This document shows, piece after piece, positions 35,171 to 35,802 of a stretch of 35,802 nucleotides of DNA. Both the position numbers and the translations under genes were made by a program. This DNA is from Sphingomonadaceae bacterium (GTDB lineage: Bacteria; Pseudomonadota; Alphaproteobacteria; Sphingomonadales; Sphingomonadaceae), in NCBI GenBank assembly GCA_025356175.1, contig JANXUP010000143.1:1-35802 (forward strand). The letters run 5' to 3'. The first letter of the stretch is position 1, and each line of letters starts with the position of its first letter. Below the pieces are notes generated by a model. It was not told where the DNA came from, did not search any database, and saw only the letters and a program-made list of their open reading frames with translations.

Positions 35171-35644
35171 TCAGCTACAACCGCATTTAGCCTTTTTTGC
35201 ATCCTTGGGTTTGGTCGTGACGTATTCCCCGCGGGTCAGGCTGCCGTTGCCATCGCCATCCGCGGCCTTGAACTTGTTCGACGTGGTGACCGACCATTCC
35301 TCGAAGCTCAGCAGGTTGTTGTGATCGGTATCGAGCTTGCGGAACATGGCGATGCGGGGCTGCAGCATTTCAAGGCGCGTGATCGCATTATCGCGGTTGC
35401 GTTCGAGCCGGTTGAAGCGCTTCTCCTCGCGGCTGGCCTCGCTCATTCCCGGCAGCGTAGCGCCTTGCATGCCCTCCCCGTCTTCGTCCGGAAGCTCTTC
35501 AAGCGGGAGCCCGGTCGATTCGGGTTCGCCCGTCATTTGCGCCGGGGGCGCAGCGGCGTTGATCGATGCCTGCCCTTGCCACCAGAACAGACCGGCGCCG
35601 GCCAGCAACAGAGCTGAAACTGCGCCCAGAACCATCCGATTCAT
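35171..35644 (-). CDS. secreted or membrane-anchored EF-hand protein
   Basis: 157 residues with an N-terminal hydrophobic segment (VLGAVSALLLAGAGLFWW) that is either a signal peptide or an anchor. Two canonical EF-hand loops are DTDHNNLLSFEEW and DGDGNGSLTRGEY; an earlier NRDNAITRLEML is a degenerate one. The acidic middle (PLEELPDEDGEGMQG) and a Lys/Cys-rich tail (KKAKCGCS) are unusual. It is probably a calcium-binding or calcium-buffering periplasmic protein; no partner is seen. No other gene overlaps it, and it reads toward trmFO. Confidence 0.85.
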   Translation of the reverse strand: MNRMVLGAVSALLLAGAGLFWWQGQASINAAAPPAQMTGEPESTGLPLEELPDEDGEGMQGATLPGMSEASREEKRFNRLERNRDNAITRLEMLQPRIAMFRKLDTDHNNLLSFEEWSVTTSNKFKAADGDGNGSLTRGEYVTTKPKDAKKAKCGCS

Positions 35645-35802
35645 ATTGCCCCTTCAAATATAGGCAAAGTCTAGCTCAAATACCCAGCAGGCCAACCCTC
35701 ATCGCGCTTAGCAGCGCCATTTTTCTGCCGGGATATTCAGTTCGGCCATTCGAACGAGAGGCCAGTGCATAAAGCACCTGTAGCGGCCTCATTTCTCGGC
35801 GC
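35645..35802. other. right-edge region with no supportable gene
   Basis: The upstream region of the EF-hand gene up to the window edge. Short frames are open, but none has a start with a ribosome binding site or recognisable sequence. A small GTGC-ATAAA-GCAC hairpin lies near 35765-35777. Confidence 0.4.

Noticed and set aside
1..35802. CRISPR array, rRNA genes, insertion sequences
   Set aside because: No regularly spaced repeats, no rRNA-like segments and no transposase sequence were seen.

Overview
The window looks like a chromosome segment from a GC-rich alphaproteobacterium of the order Sphingomonadales (Novosphingobium/Erythrobacter-like). The evidence is the gene order dusB-ntrB-ntrC-ntrY-ntrX-hfq-hflX, a fused ispDF, a cell-wall and replication run mltB-rlpA-dacA-tmk-holB-metG-tatD, and a two-domain Hfq. 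The genus is inference.

Positions 1-4932 are accessory DNA: the integrase-proximal end of an integrated element whose far end lies outside the window. A P4-type tyrosine integrase abuts the 3' end of a tRNA-Ser(TGA) gene. Inward come a small AlpA-type regulator overlapping, through ATGA, a reverse transcriptase (RT). The RT motifs lie in two reading frames joined by an apparent +1 shift. Last comes an ADP-ribosylglycohydrolase facing the RT, probably starting at CTG and with a palindromic operator between its -35 and -10. A palindrome of 14-16 bp, TTGCACCCGGGTGCAA or its core, occurs once upstream of alpA-RT and twice just downstream. This RT cassette is the best candidate in the window for an undescribed system.

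Positions 5098-14141 read rightward: a lytic transglycosylase, an RlpA/SPOR lipoprotein, a D,D-carboxypeptidase, then a run coupled by 1-4 base overlaps (tmk, holB, metG, tatD, an MBL-fold hydrolase, a two-helix membrane protein), and mazG from an AT-rich promoter.

Positions 14118-23361 read leftward: the nitrogen-regulation operon dusB-ntrB-ntrC-ntrY-ntrX, then a tandem-domain hfq and hflX. A TGC-N11-GCA palindrome seven bases before dusB matches the NtrC-box consensus and suggests autoregulation.

Positions 23435-35644 hold housekeeping genes in both orientations: ispDF, a small secreted protein, cinA/pncC, a Coq10/RatA-like START protein, lipA, a beta carbonic anhydrase, a secreted helical-repeat protein, gyrA with an unusual quinolone-pocket residue, a TauD-like dioxygenase overlapping gyrA, a YhhN membrane protein, trmFO and an EF-hand protein.
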